From Auricularia sp. M13 (lineage: Eukaryota > Basidiomycota > Agaricomycetes > Auriculariales > Auriculariaceae): a stretch of DNA of 64,000 nucleotides. Positions 12,446 to 26,547 of this stretch are shown in pieces (position 1 is the stretch's first letter; each line of letters begins with the position of its first letter). Location: assembly GCA_037042915.1 (NCBI GenBank), contig CM073193.1, positions 1,302,001-1,366,000 of the forward strand. The letters are read 5' to 3'. The notes under the pieces were generated by a model. The model made no database searches. It saw nothing but the letters and a program-made list of their open reading frames with translations, and was not told the DNA's origin. The position numbers and the translations under genes were made by a program.

Positions 12446-13606
12446 GCTGCTCAACTCGAGTGAGATAAGGCGCTCCACTTTCCCGCCTCCGTGTCCACTG
12501 CATCCTCTAATCTTTCTCCTTACAACGGCCGAGTCGAGGGACGAGTTGCAGTGTCACTTCAGACGCCGGCGGATGATTCGGACAGGGTGACGTTTGCACC
12601 TAAGGACTGAATACTGACTGTATCAAGTTGTCCTGGTATTGTTTGCAGCTACTGAATAAAGTCTATTATCGCAGATGATTATTCCAATCAATTGTGCTCT
12701 CGGAGCGGCAGAGGCCTTGGCGGGATGAAGAATTCTCGCATGCGCATTTCCGATGCTGGTAAGCTGTTCAATATGCGAGATGCCGTGTGACGTGCTAGTA
12801 GGGCAGTATCATAGCTGATACATAGACTAGAGTTGAGCATCTTCAACTACATACCTAATGCAGAGCTTAGAAGCTTGCAGACACTCCCGGAGGACGTTCT
12901 GGAAGACTTTAACTGCGCGATGATCTATGGCTATTGGCGATGCTCTCTGGCTATTGGCCGGATAGCCGCCTGCCACTGTGGCGGAGTCAGGCAAGGGTCC
13001 AGAAATTTACCACTGTTGTCGCTGGTGATATAAACTGGGGGCTATGCATAATCTATGGCGCTATCAGGGGAGCCGGAAGATGCTTCGGACATGATGATAG
13101 GCCAAGTCGAGCGGACTTGGAATTTTCAGCGTCACCTTTTTTTCTTGACCTCCTGCAGGCTTTGCCACTCGTACATGGCCGACTGTACTGGATTTTCCTG
13201 CGCCCACGCTACAACTACATCCCACTTAGGCGCTGCGTGTTAGAATTCCCACAGCAGGGCCTGAAACCCTTTTTTTGACTCTGAATTCAGCACAACTTTC
13301 CGTCGTGCTCTTCTTCGACGCCGTCGATACAGTCCCGTCGACACCGCTACGACTACTGCGCCTTGGGACGATGCTATGCTGATTTCAAGGCGTATTGGAC
13401 TGAACCTTTCTGATGCTCTTGGGCTCTTACGAAATTCTTCCGTTGTGCTCGTTCTGGGATAGCTGCGTGCGCGTCGCAGCGGCCAGCGGGCATGACAAGA
13501 ACGCAACCGTGTTGTCGCAAGCGACTCTAGCAAAAGACTACAGACATATTGCAGGGGCGCGACGACATAATAACCGCTACTACTGATCCAGCCTGCCGGT
13601 CTCCGC
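12446..13606. other. Intergenic, no gene supported
   Basis: No conserved frame. A short GGCTATTGGC direct repeat occurs near 12930-12960. Nothing else stands out. Confidence 0.4.
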
Positions 13607-15484
<1,878 letters not shown>

Positions 15485-15561
15485 CGTGAAATTGTGAGGT
15501 GAGGACAGTCACAGACGGCGACTCGGCGAGTGCTGGAAACTCGAGTCTCATCTAGTATTAG

Positions 15562-15569
15562 TTTATATA
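15562..15569 (-). promoter_or_regulatory. TATA box of the peroxidase gene
   Basis: On the minus strand TATATAAA lies 78 bp upstream of the peroxidase ATG at 15484, a usual distance for a fungal TATA element. Confidence 0.55.
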
Positions 15570-16682
15570 CTTTTCTCTGCTGACCTCCTGCACATGCCGG
15601 CATCTCCGGATACTCTGAGAGGCGACATAGGCGAGGACTCAGGGAGTGGGCGCATATGCTCTGCAGTTCTCCGTCTCACACGCGTTGAGTCTGTTCACCT
15701 ATTCCCCGAGCCGGATTATGTGCTGAGCGAGTCGGCAGCGCAGTCAATATGCATACAGCAGGAGCATCTCAGCTTTGGTAGCAAATGGTGTGCAGCGCAT
15801 TACATCGTAGTACGTCCGAACTCGTGGGAACCCATAGCACAGGCTACATGGTGAAACGACTCGGCTGCTATTAGGAACTGCTGAGATTTGGGTAGCAAAT
15901 GGCAGAGAGCGCATTACGTTGTCTGCCAACATTATTGAACGTGAATTGACCAATGGGAACGCACAGACCGATGGAGCCTGCGTAGGAGTCGCTGATCTTC
16001 AGATAGGCGTCTTGTCGTGCATTGCACAGGCCGCGGGACTGAATTGAACGCGCGATAGGCACCCTCCTGGTTAACAAGCTCCGGCTAACGACGCAGGTAC
16101 AGAGCCGGCGTAAACAATCGAAGCACGCCATTCATTTCACGACGAATCACAGGTGCACCGTCTCGAAGGCTTGGGTCCATGTCAATGTTTATTCATGATT
16201 CCGCCGCGGAATCACCGTGATGTCAATAACGATGAATCTACATGGACCAGGGCACCAGAGAGACACTCAACTCGCAGACGAGAACGCCAACTGCATTGAA
16301 TCGTTGCTGCTACAATGGGCCAATCATGGTCCGGATTCTTACGGCGCCCGAACCAGCTCGATGGTTTCTGGATATGGATCCTCGGTGTCGTCCACGCGGT
16401 GCGAGACCTGTTCTTGCAGATACCCGCGTCGCGATAAGACAAAGGCGGCCTCGCCGCGAGTTCCATCCCAACCCTTGAGTGTCTTTTTTCAGGTACGCGA
16501 TCGGTCCCGACGCGCTTTCCTCCTCCTGGAATGAGACAATTGGACGTCGATTTCGCGACGTCGTCCGGCTTCGGAACGCTTGCCCAGTCCGGAGGGGACT
16601 TCACCATCCGTTCTTGTCTGTAGAGACCACTCTCACGGTCGTTCCTAAGTGAACTGTCAGAGTCGAACTTGAAGCTGCAGCC
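15570..16682. other. Intergenic between divergent peroxidase and protease genes
   Basis: No gene is supported. A diverged direct repeat of about 33 bp containing GGTAGCAAATGG and GCGCATTAC occurs at 15774-15806 and 15887-15919. The space serves as the divergent upstream region of the two secreted-enzyme genes. Confidence 0.4.
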
Positions 16683-16689
16683 TATAAAA
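16683..16689 (+). promoter_or_regulatory. TATA box of the S8 protease gene
   Basis: TATAAAA lies 68 bp before the ATG at 16751. Confidence 0.6.
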
Positions 16690-16750
16690 GCGTCGTGAAG
16701 GCCGGACGAGAACCGCGATACAATCCGCGCAATCGAGTGGCCGCTCCATC

Positions 16751-18720
16751 ATGCGCCTCGCTATTTCGTGCACCGTCGCTGCCGCGCTCGCGCTCGCGTC
16801 TTCTGGCGCGTCAGTGCAGATGCTCGCAGTTCAGAAGTTTGCGGGGCCCACCAAGAATAACTCGTTCATCGTGACGCTGAAGGCCGGAGTCTCCATGAAC
16901 ACGCACTTCCAACAGAACCCGGACATTGCGGCCGCCGTCACCCATTCCGACTTTGCCGCCCCTCTTCTGAACGGCTTCGCGGGCACATTCAACCAGACGC
17001 AGGTCGATACACTGCGCGCCAACGCAGATGTGCTTAGCATTTCGGAAAATGGAATCATGTACGCACACCCAGATTCTTCCCTCAACAGTACTTGACGTGC
17101 CATTAGGAAGGCATTGGACACGAGCGCTGTGACGAGCCAGTACGTCCGCCTCGAGCTGATAGGTCTGCTTGCTGACCAAAACGGAACTCCGTCCAAGGAC
17201 GAACGCTCCATGGGGTAAGTCGATGGTTCTAGGACTCGGGTAGCGGGTCCACTGACGGACTTCGACTGGTTGATAAGGGATCGCGCGGATCTCACAACAA
17301 GCCCCGCTTAGCGGTTCTGCCTCAGCACTGAACTTCACGTACCACTTTGACTCGACCGGAGGAGGGGGTGAGAGCTTCAGGATGTCCCATATTTCCACAT
17401 GCTGAACAACGGCCAGGTGTTGACGTCTTCATCGTTGGTGAGTGTCGCACGCGTTGCCACACACACTGTTAACATAATGATGAAGACACGGGCATCAATA
17501 TTGGTCACGTACGTGTTAAAGATCTTCTCGATACTTCCAGCACTGACTCTCAGGCAGACCGAATTCGGCGGGCGGGCTTCGTTTGGCGCTGCAATTGATG
17601 GCCTTCCCAGGACGGACGACAATGGTGAGTGAGCTCTTCCGAAATGGTTAGCACTCACGACAGAATCTCAGGTCACGGGACGCACGTCGCCGGCACCGCG
17701 GTGGGCGCACGGTTCGGTGTGGCCAAAGCCGCAAACGCCATCGCAGTCAAAGTCCTAGACAGGAACGGGTGAGGAACGTTCACCAGAATGATGAAGCTGG
17801 TGCTCACGAGTCACTGCTCACACGCATTCCAGCCAGGGCTCGCTCGCGGACATCATCTCCGGCCTGAGCTTCGTGTTCAACACCGCGCGGTCGAGCGGGC
17901 GGCCCTCCGTCGCGAGTCTCTCGTTCGGCGGCGCCCCCTCTAACGATCTGGACAGCGCAGTCGCGCAGATGACGGCCGTTGGAATTCACGTCATCGTCGC
18001 TGCTGGAAACGACAACGTAAGCGCCACTGCGGTTGCAAGACAGCTCAATAGGTACTCACCGAGATTGCATTGGCAGGAGAACGTTTCGAACAACTCGCCA
18101 GCGCGCGCGCCGTCCGCCATCACAGTTGTACGTCCCGCCTCGCGACGCTGCGAGATGCTGCCAGAACATGACTCACAGCATGATGCCATTGCCAGGGCTC
18201 TACCACGGTTCGCGCGTCGTTCCCTCCGAGTCGACATCGACTGACGACTCTGAGTAGATCAGCGATACACGCGCCTCGTTTTCGAACTTCGGCTCCGGCG
18301 TGGACATCTTCGCACCTGGCCAAACGGTCAGTCCGAGTCGAGCATCACAAAAAGTCTGCATTGAACGAGGCTCACGATATTCGTTTAGATTACCAGCGCC
18401 TTCATCGGGTCCAGCACCGCAACTAGCGTTCTCTCGGGGTGAGCACAACTACTGGCGAAAATGGGCGCGCGCGTGAACGGTAACTGTGCTTGGTGCTCAC
18501 AGAACCTCCATATCGGCCGCGCACGTCGCGGGGCTCGTCGCGTACTTCATCGGCCTAAACGGGAACGTGTCTCCCGCGACAATGAGCAGCAATATCAGGA
18601 CTCTGGGACTCACCGGGCTGCTGGGTGGCATCCGTGCGTCGTGGCCGGTGATTGGAACACAACTAATGTTTCGACGCAGCGTCCGGAACGAGCAACGACC
18701 TTGCGTACAACGGAATGTGA
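16751..18720 (+). CDS. Secreted subtilisin-like serine protease (S8, proteinase K type)
   Basis: An extracellular endopeptidase. Exon 1 starts with the signal peptide [20 protein letters not shown] and an I9 propeptide ([17 protein letters not shown]). Later exons give NAPWG and [11 protein letters not shown] at the start of the mature enzyme. The catalytic Asp lies in the split GVDVFIV/DTGIN element (about 17415-17500), the catalytic His in [20 protein letters not shown] (about 17672-17720), the oxyanion-hole region in [10 protein letters not shown] (about 17990-18015), and the catalytic Ser in [17 protein letters not shown] (about 18435-18550). The usual SMATPH around the Ser is SISAAH here, with the Ser itself kept. 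Introns are short and numerous; a tiny exon with GSTT sits near 18196. The last exon ends NDLAYNGM with TGA at 18718-18720. Its neighbour is a secreted peroxidase transcribed divergently. Confidence 0.88.
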
Positions 18721-19554
18721 GGTCGCTTGGATTGGAGCTGGATCCGCGTCTGTAGTACAGGGTATCGAGGGCTGGGCTCTCCGTTTGGATGGGCACTGCG
18801 CGCTCGCGATTGAATAAAGTATGGATGAAAAATAGGCTATCAGAAGCGCGAGGGAGCCCATCTTGGGTATGCATCGGTTTGAACTCCAAGTGACCAGTAC
18901 AATATCGCAAACCGAAAGCGAGGTAGAAACAGCATCGTCAAAGTTGCCGGTAGCGGGAAGCAATGTTTCGATTGTATAAGGAAGCAGCAGGGACAAATGC
19001 ACAGGCGCAAGGGTAGCTGTGGTGAGTTGCAGGAGTTGCAAGGCTCAGCGCGGGGTTCACGTGCAACAGCAGGAGGAAGAGAGTGAAGGAGGCGGAGTTT
19101 AGCTGCTAACCGGGTTTACATGACGTTAAACTCCGGACACTGTGGCACAACTGTGGCAAGTCACTCGGGCAAAAGAAAACATGCTCTCAGTCGTTGGGCT
19201 ACTAATTACACTAAATATCGGAGATAATTTCTCGCAATGATTGACTCATTATACTGTATTCCTGGCAGTACGGTATGACGCGGCGGTGCCACGCGCCCTA
19301 GTCATTATGTACTTACTGTACATTCGTCGCTTTGCCTCCTCGGAGTCCTCCTGCCCGTGTCGAGTATTATTTAAGCGGGGACTCCCGGCCATTTGCATCT
19401 AGCAACCTCACTCGACTTCTATGAAATGCGTGCACCTCACTCGACTTCTATGAAATGCGTGCACGTCGTTGAAGACCTTGTGATGTGGCAACCCACCGAA
19501 CACCCTACAGTAATGATACGCAAAGCCCGTCACCTCCACAGATTGCATCCCGCA
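18721..19554. other. Intergenic with a 29-bp tandem repeat
   Basis: No gene is supported. A perfect 29-bp unit starting ACCTCACTCGACTTC is repeated in tandem at 19405-19433 and 19434-19462. Confidence 0.5.
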
Positions 19555-21498
19555 TTATAGCGGCACGGCCACGATCTGCGACGCGAACGACAGCGGATTC
19601 CTGTGCACCTCATGCAGCTTCCAGCCCGCACTCGCGAGCAGCGTATCAAAGTGGCGCAGCGTCCTCTCCTGGCCGTTGAGGCCCGTCAGCATCTAAGCAG
19701 CGAGCACACATCATACATCATCATCAGCCTCATCACACACTCCAACCCAAAAACGCAAAACGCACCTGCAAGTCGCGCAAATAACTCGAAAGATTAACGA
19801 TGCCCAGGTTCGGGAGGAGGCCCTTCGGCGCGGCGGCGCCCTGCGCGCCGGGGACGGACGCGGTGAGCGAGTCGCCGTCCATCGCGCACGCGTACGCCAG
19901 GATCTCCTCGACCAGGACGAGCTTCGTCGCCGGCCCCGCGCCGTCGCGCAGCTTCTGCAGGATCTTGCGCGCGTAGCTGTCTGCCCAATCGTGCACGATG
20001 TAGCGCATGAGGAAGACGGTGGGCGCGTCCGCGCGCGCGGGTTGGTCGTTGAAGAAATCGTGTGCTAGGGGTAATGGCATGCTCGTGAGTTTGAGAACGT
20101 GACGAAACTAAAGCGAGAGGGAGAGCGGGAGAACGAAAGAATGGATGGATGGTGGAGGAGAGACGTACGCTGCAGCTGCACACGCCCGGACTCCACTGCG
20201 CCAGGGAGTTCGCCCTTCCAGAACTGTCGAGGGGTGATAAACTGGGCAAAGAGGAAGGAATAGACTGAAACGCACATCATGAGCTGCCTTAATCGTCGCC
20301 TCTCTGTCTTGTACGACGAGCCGCAAGTCCGGGAACGCCTTCGCAAGAATGAGCGAGAGCGAGCCGACGCCGCCTCCAACGTCGATGACGGTCGACCCCG
20401 GTGCGAGACCTCCCCAGTTGAAGCCTACATTGCAATCGCATCACTTGAAACCTTACCTCACAAAGTCGACGTGCAAAGCGCACCTTGCAACAAGAAATTA
20501 TCGCCCCACATCGTCCGCGCGCCATGCATGGCCATCCCGAACCTCAGCAACCTGAATCGCTGCTCAGGCTGCTCAAGCCAGCTCCAATAATTCAGACTCG
20601 TGCCCAGCGCGACGTTGATAGCCGTCTTCGTGGGGTCGTCCGAGTACGCCGTGGCGGGGTCGAGCAGCGTGTCCGTGAGGAACGCGCCGCCCTTCATGTG
20701 CTCGTCCGCGTGGATGAGCACGAGCGCGGAGATGCCGTTCGAGTTGGCGTGCATCTCCTCCGGGCTGCATATCCGATATCGGTGTGAGCGGATGGATGGT
20801 CATGCATGAAAGGATAGGGTAGAGGACGGGGGACGGACTTTGCGCGCAGCTCGGCGACCGGCTTGCCCGTGTCCATGAGCGACGAAATCCGGTTGTTGGC
20901 GAAGACGTCCGGCGCCACTTCGCGGAAGATGTGCCGGGTGGCGAGAAGCCGCAATATCCGTGCTGCAGCGCACCGGTAAGAGACGACAATACGGACGTGG
21001 CACGGAACAGACCAAGCTTGGCCTGGTCGACCGTCGTGTCCTTTGCGATTTCGTTCACGTGCGCGCCCTGTTGCCTCGAGTGAGCACGCAATCACGAGGG
21101 GAAACCTGCGGTGCAACATACCTTTGGCCCTGCGTCCCGTAGCACGTCCGCTACGTTGATCGTAGCAGCGAGTCGCAGCGCAGACGACGCTTGGAACTTC
21201 GGCACCCATTCCATCAACACCCAAGCCAACCACCCGCACAACACAGCACACGTACGCCAGTAGCAGTGTTATAGAGCGTCCTAGCGGGCGAGAACGCCGT
21301 ATTAATCAGCTGCTCAGCAGCAGCAGCGAGCGTGGCGGTAGCGGCCACAACGCCCAGGTCATTCCGAATAGCCTCAGTGTCCTTGGTAAATGGCTCGTCC
21401 AGCAGCGGGAAGGTCGCGTTCTGCGCTTTGCAGATAGAGTCTATCTGCTGCGCCGCGCCGAGAATGAGCTGCGCGAGGTCGACGAGGGGCTGCGCCAT
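19555..21498 (-). CDS. SAM-dependent O-methyltransferase (class II, COMT-like)
   Basis: Transfers a methyl group from S-adenosylmethionine to a hydroxyl of a small, probably phenolic, molecule. The start at 21498 gives [20 protein letters not shown] and a helical dimerisation region. The following exons contain [19 protein letters not shown], then [20 protein letters not shown]. The SAM-binding glycine loop is [20 protein letters not shown] near 20340-20400. The acceptor and catalytic region is [20 protein letters not shown] near 19960-20010, where His of HDW is the expected general base. The last exon begins [11 protein letters not shown] near 19691 and ends in TAA at 19555-19557. About seven introns of ordinary size separate these blocks. 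The order of domains and the HDW motif match fungal and plant-type O-methyltransferases. No biosynthetic cluster surrounds it, so the substrate is unknown. Confidence 0.85.
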
Positions 21499-23016
21499 GA
21501 GTGCTGAATGTTGAGACTAGAGATATCACTACCAGCGAGAACAGGCGCAGGACAGGTCGCAAGGTCGCTTTAAAAGTCTACCGGGAGCCGGCAGCGCACC
21601 AGGGCAGTGGGATCAGCCAGCCTGCTTGCAATTGCCTGTGCGCTCCGGCTTGGGGAGCGATACCTAGCCTATGCGCTCGGGGTGAAGCGAGGAGAACCGC
21701 GTCGTCGGCTTTGCGAGGCCGAAAGTGGTCGATAAAGGCTCAACCATGAGCTACTTGGATGCGAAGTAGTGCAGAGAAGGTCTGGTGGCCATGAACACGA
21801 ATCGCGAACTGATACAAGCGCGGGCCTCGATGACCGTCCGCCGAGTTATCCAATGCATTTCACGAGCAACGCCAGATGGCCACGGCAAGCATTCCAGCGA
21901 TTATACTTAAAGCAGTCGGGTCAGCCGGGCCTGAGGTCCAGGAAGAACTGCGAACTTCGAAGCAACGCGCGGTTACGAGTTTTTGGATCACCCAGTTCTG
22001 GCGGCCTGAACCCCAGTCGACGCGACGCTCACGTGGCCAATCGATTATCAGAGCGCAGTGCAACGTTCAGGTCAGGTCTGTCAGCCAGCACTGAGCAAGG
22101 TCCGGCGCGCACGTGCCAGTCTCGAGGGAAGGAAAAGAAGGCAAGATACGATGCCGGGTTCTCGCGGGACCACCTCCGCGAGTCGGACCGGCCGCCCGGT
22201 ATCCTGCTTCTTGCACCGATTGGCAATCCTCCGTCTCAGCGTCGACAGTCGAACCTGGCAGCTGACTGAATCAGAAACGACAAAGAGAGATAATCCGTGC
22301 TTTCTAGAATCGGTTTCTAGACTCCCCGTGTGCTGCTCGAGACTCCTGAAGACGCTCCCATGCCAACTTGAACTCGTGGCATACTATTGTACCAGCAACT
22401 CGAGACCCTTGAGCAGTATTTCAGGAACAGGGCGTTAACCTATGCCCCGATGGGTCTCTCTGCCCATTATAAATTTTAATCTCTGGGATTCAGGCAACGG
22501 GACGCGCCCTGGAGAAAATCTCGCCACCCCCTCAGGTGTCGGTATTTGCGGGCTTCCGATTCTCCTGCGCTTCAATGATTAATGCGTCGTTGCCGAGAAT
22601 GAACTTCTGAACCATCTGGTTGGACATTATCGTTCGTACGTCAATCGACGATAGGTACCCCGAATGACCAGTCGCGGGGTCAGCTGCTGGTGGCGCAATA
22701 GACTTCGATGCCATTCCAAAGATTATCCATATGGCGATCAGCGAGATACGGAACACGTTGCCGGTTTGCAGCACAAGAAGATAGCCAGTCGGGGAAAATC
22801 GACGCAGGGGACAGTATACAAGTTTGAGACGACGAGCCAAACGCCAGCGTTCCTTCAGTTACTTGACAAAATACAGCGATCGAGATCTTTTTTCAGTTAC
22901 ATCCAAATCGCAAAACACGAGACAGCAGACAGCAAAGCGCGAGTCGATAATCAGATAGAGTATGTCCGCACGGCATTCCATATTCCTTCAATTTCCTTCC
23001 TTCATTCAAGATCCGG
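21499..23016. other. Intergenic, possible small gene on minus strand
   Basis: An open frame at 22532-22840 (minus) encodes 102 residues with a hydrophobic stretch LVLQTGNVFRISLIAIWIIF; I cannot support it further. Nothing else is recognised. Confidence 0.3.
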
Positions 23017-23436
23017 CTAGTTCTGCGGCGCAGACGCCTTGCGCGCGCTGACCCAGGCCGCGAGCGCCTCGCGCACGCGCGGGTGCGTGTTCCAGCGCGC
23101 GTGGAAGTCGGTGCCGAACGCGTCCTCGGCGTGCTCCGCGCGGCAGTGGCGCAGCAGCTCGGCGGCGGACGCGAACGGCGGGCGCATGCACGGCCGCGAG
23201 TTCATGAACGGGCACACGAGGCTCTGCGAGAGGTCCGCGGCGGCGGCGGAGCCGTGGGAGTGCGCGTGGGGATGCGGCTGGGGGCGCGTGTGGGGGTATG
23301 GCTGCGGCCGTGCGGGGCGGGCGGGCGGCGCGGACGGGCGGAGCGACGAGGACGACTGCGCGATGAGACGGTGAGGCGAGCGCGGGGCGGCGGCGGGGCG
23401 GCCGGCAGCGGGCTTGGGCGTCGTGGGGGCTGACAT
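23017..23436 (-). CDS. Small C2H2-like zinc finger protein
   Basis: One uninterrupted frame of 139 residues. The N-terminal half is low-complexity and rich in Pro, Ala, Arg, Ser and His. The C-terminal half contains one C2H2-like unit with spacing C-x7-C-x13-H-x4-H (from VCPFMNSRPC to HCRAEH), followed by a helical tail ending SARKASAPQN. The long spacing between the two cysteines is unusual for a classical finger. A gene with the same plan lies at 31629-32150. The very high G+C of the region could inflate open frames on both strands, but the cysteine/histidine pattern and its recurrence favour this strand. Function unknown. Confidence 0.5.
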   Translation of the reverse strand: MSAPTTPKPAAGRPAAAPRSPHRLIAQSSSSLRPSAPPARPARPQPYPHTRPQPHPHAHSHGSAAAADLSQSLVCPFMNSRPCMRPPFASAAELLRHCRAEHAEDAFGTDFHARWNTHPRVREALAAWVSARKASAPQN

Positions 23437-25234
23437 GCGGGGCGGGGCGGGCGCGGAGGAGGGAGGATGCGAGGGCGGTGTGGCAGTGTGAGGCGGAGAG
23501 GACGTGCGGCGGAGAGGGAGCGGAGGCCTTTATACCCGCAGCGAGCGTGGTGCAAGGACGAGGGGCGAGGGGCGGACTTGGAGTTGGAGGGCGGTTTGTT
23601 TGGCCGACCGAACCAGGTCACGTTACGACGCGTCCGGAGGCATTTGGCAACGCGCTTCGCGAGGGCACGCGTGCGAATCTAGAACACCCGGCCCGCGCAA
23701 CGTGGCGTGTCAGGACTGTTTGCGCGTGTGGACGGCTCGGCTTCGACGCACCAGCGACGCAGCGCAGCGCGAGAGGTCGCCCAACGCGAACGGCAGATCG
23801 CTGAGCGTCTGGCGTTCCAGGCCCCTGGGGCCCCGCGCAGTCAGCCTTGAAACGGCTAGCAAGGCCCAGCGTCAGCGCGCGCGTTGAGGCTTGGGTTGAG
23901 GCAGCAGACGGGCGCGCCGCCGCCTATCGACATGAATACGCCGCTGAGGCGAATGAAACGAGGGGTGTACGCTCAGCTCGCGCACGTATACGCGCAGCTT
24001 GTACATGTATAATGTAGCCAGCCATCATATGAAGAGGCTTTCCAAGAGAGCCTGAGGCTCGCAGAGGGCGCCGTTCGAGCGTCAAACCATCCAACTCCGC
24101 TGATCCGGCCAGGTCGCTCTGATCGTCCTGAAACTCAACTGCGCACAGCGAGTGATGCATCCGAACAGTTCCAAACCCACGGAAGACCAAGCTGCACTCC
24201 CAACCAATAGCTGCATATCGCGCTGAGTCCCAGAAGAGCGTGGTCCGAAAGAACAAGGTAACGTCCTTGGAAGTCGGATGATGCCCCTTGTTTTATCTCT
24301 GGTGCGTGGGAAGCGTAGGAAGGGTGAGAATGAGCGTCATCTCATAGAATTGTTGCAAGCGTTGCCGTTATAATGCAGAGCTGCAGGGAAAGAATTCAGA
24401 GCCTGGAATTTACTGGCACGGTGCAGCCGGCCGTGAGGAATGTCACGACAGAAATCGCCACAGATGCTGATGAATCTCTCGAATATTTGAAGGCACGGTG
24501 GCAGGTCTAGAAAGCAGGTGGAACAGTTCATGATCGAAAGACTAGGCAGCAAGAGACCTAGCGAAGATGACATCCTGACTCCGAGAGCTGGCAGTGGATG
24601 TCAGAGAATCTAGCCCGTGTCGAGCGACCAGACCATAGCTCCCGGTTCAAGTCCGATAGATAGGAGGATGCGAGCCATAATCCAGACAGGTATATGCAAC
24701 CGAAAAACGAGCCTCGAGTTCAGAGCTTCAGAGTCCAAGACGTCAGTCGCGTCACTATCCGGTACTGGACAGATAGTGCACAACTCGAGAGCCGGGTCCT
24801 CAGAGTTCTGAGGCAGAATCAGGATACAGACACATACATGGCCCCAGAATCGAGCTTCCTGGCGCCAGAAGTGTACCCCGCGTCGACAGATATCGAGAGC
24901 ATACTGGCGATTTGAGCTCCTAGTCTCGAGAGCGAGGGTTTATACAGCTCCATTTCCAGCTTGGCCATTTGAAATTGCAGTTGTGTTGCGGTCCTGGGGT
25001 GCGAGCAGTGAGCACATAGTCTCGTGGTCGAGCGTGCGAGGCGATTGACAGCGGCGCAATGGGCGAGGAGCAGTCATGGGTAATCAGGCTAACGAAGTTA
25101 TGTGTAGGTATCCGCTGAACCGGGCAAGGTTGCTCCTGTGCCAGTGGAACGCACGACGGCGCGTTAGAAGTTGAGTAAGAACGAGGAGCTTTCGGAGTTT
25201 ACTTGAAACATCCGACTTTCAATCAGAGAAGTGT
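23437..25234. other. Intergenic, no gene supported
   Basis: The first 500 bases are very GC-rich and open in many frames, none with recognisable content. Frames at 23924-24256 (-), 24337-24573 (-) and 24694-24915 (+) show no domains. Confidence 0.35.
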
Positions 25235-25550
25235 TACAGCCCTTGTCATATGATTCTGGACAGCCAGAAAAAAATACAAAGTCGGATTCGGCCGTGCCGA
25301 CCGATGCCGACCAGTTCCGGATGCGCCAGGGCACCCCCGAATTGCGCTTTGACGATGTAGAATTTATTGTCAAAGTCAAGGAGAGCCAGAATGCCGCCTG
25401 AAGTCATGACTTGCGGCCTGGTCGAGTGGGAGGGTTGGCGACGGCGTCGACTGTGCGGCGGCGCCGCATCGGAACCGGTCGGCATCGGTCGGCACGGCCG
25501 AATCCGACTTTGTATTTTTTTCTGTCCAGAATCTTATGACAAGGGCTGTA
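25235..25550. mobile_element. MITE with long terminal inverted repeats and TA target sites
   Basis: The left end (TACAGCCCTTGTCATA...) and the reverse complement of the right end match over about 85 bases. There is one substitution near position 16, a 4-base indel (CCAG) next to an A-run, and two small differences at the inner edge. The outer ends are TA followed by CAGCCC, so the element proper is 25237-25548 with a TA at each side, the target duplication used by Tc1/mariner transposases. The 130-bp interior has no coding potential. It is non-autonomous. Confidence 0.75.
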
Positions 25551-25739
25551 CACCTCCAACCAGGGCTCTTCAGGGTCGCATTGTCTCTCCACGAAGTTCA
25601 CTTTTACATTGGGACTTGAGCTATTTGATCCAGACGATATTCATGCACGTTTGTGTTGGACGATACCATGTAAGCCGGGGAAAGCGCGTAGAATGACTAA
25701 GTAAAGCGTTATAATAAGCTAACGTCGGACCACCAGCAA

Positions 25740-25831
25740 GGCACTATGGCGGAGTGGTTAACGCGTCAGACTCGAATCCTCTCGATATCTGATACCCTAT
25801 GGGTGCGCAAGTTCGAGTCTTGCTGGTGTCG
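25740..25831 (+). tRNA. tRNA-Ser(CGA) with a 10-nt intron
   Basis: Acceptor arm GGCACTA pairs with TGGTGTC (25824-25830, two G-U pairs) with discriminator G at 25831. The D stem is GCG/CGC, the anticodon stem TCAGA/TCTGA, the variable arm has an ACCC/GGGT stem, and the T arm is GCAAG-TTCGAGT-CTTGC. The long variable arm and discriminator G indicate tRNA-Ser. The anticodon loop is CT-CGA-A (anticodon 25773-25775), interrupted after position 37 by TCCTCTCGAT (25777-25786). A T-rich run follows as a Pol III terminator. It decodes UCG. Confidence 0.85.
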
Positions 25832-25998
25832 TATTTTTAGCCAGGCTGATGGCATGAACCCCTGACTGTTGTATGCAGAAGTTAGGGGCAGACGACAGTG
25901 TGAGCCCAGGCGGGAACATAGTAGAGTGGAATAAAGCGACGCGACCATTGGCGGCGGTAGTGCTAGGGTCGGATGCAACCACCGAGGCTGTGCTAGAT

Positions 25999-26114
25999 GA
26001 CGTCATCGCATGCGACGGAGCAGTGGTTAAAGCGCATGTGGCCACTTTCGCACAAACGCACATTCGAACCTGTAACTATTTTACGGTGCGCAGGTTCGAG
26101 TCCTGCTGGTGTCG
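25999..26114 (+). pseudogene. Decayed tRNA-Ser-like copy
   Basis: A perfect B-box GGTTCGAGTCC inside a paired T arm (GCAGG/CCTGC), a 3' acceptor TGGTGTC plus G identical to the upstream tRNA-Ser, and a possible 5' partner GACGTCA at 25999. An anticodon-like stem ATGTG/CACAT and a long variable-like arm are present. The D-arm region is 12 nt too long and the loop lacks U33, so this is probably a pseudo-tRNA or a tRNA-derived short element rather than a working gene. Confidence 0.45.
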
Positions 26115-26547
26115 CTTCGATTTTTAAGGGATCTTTTCTCCCTGTGTTTTCTTTCTTCTTATCACCGTAATCCTTTGTGCTTTTTCGACAAGCGCAAGCC
26201 CAGCTCCGTGTTTGAACTTGCGTGTCCATCCTTCACGTTTTCTGCTTCACGAGCCCGAACACCTCTTCAATTTTGATACACGTCCGAAAAACGTGAATGT
26301 GATAACAAGTAACGAAGGCATGCTCTCTAGCAACAAGTTGACAATTTCATCCCGCAGGCCTGAGCCAAGTAATGTTATCCGCAGTATCCTGTGGTGCTCG
26401 TCCGTATAGCGGAGGGTGTTTGGCCCGACAGAAGAACGAGGCAATGCGGATGACCCTTCAGGGCTGCATGCGACCCTGCGAGGTGGCAATTCTGCTAGAT
26501 CGAGTTAGGACACTGTTCGAGATCGCCCATGACTCGCTGGAGTGCTG
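26115..26547. other. Short intergenic stretch
   Basis: No gene or repeat recognised between the tRNA-like copy and the 3' end of acetoacetyl-CoA synthetase. Confidence 0.4.
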
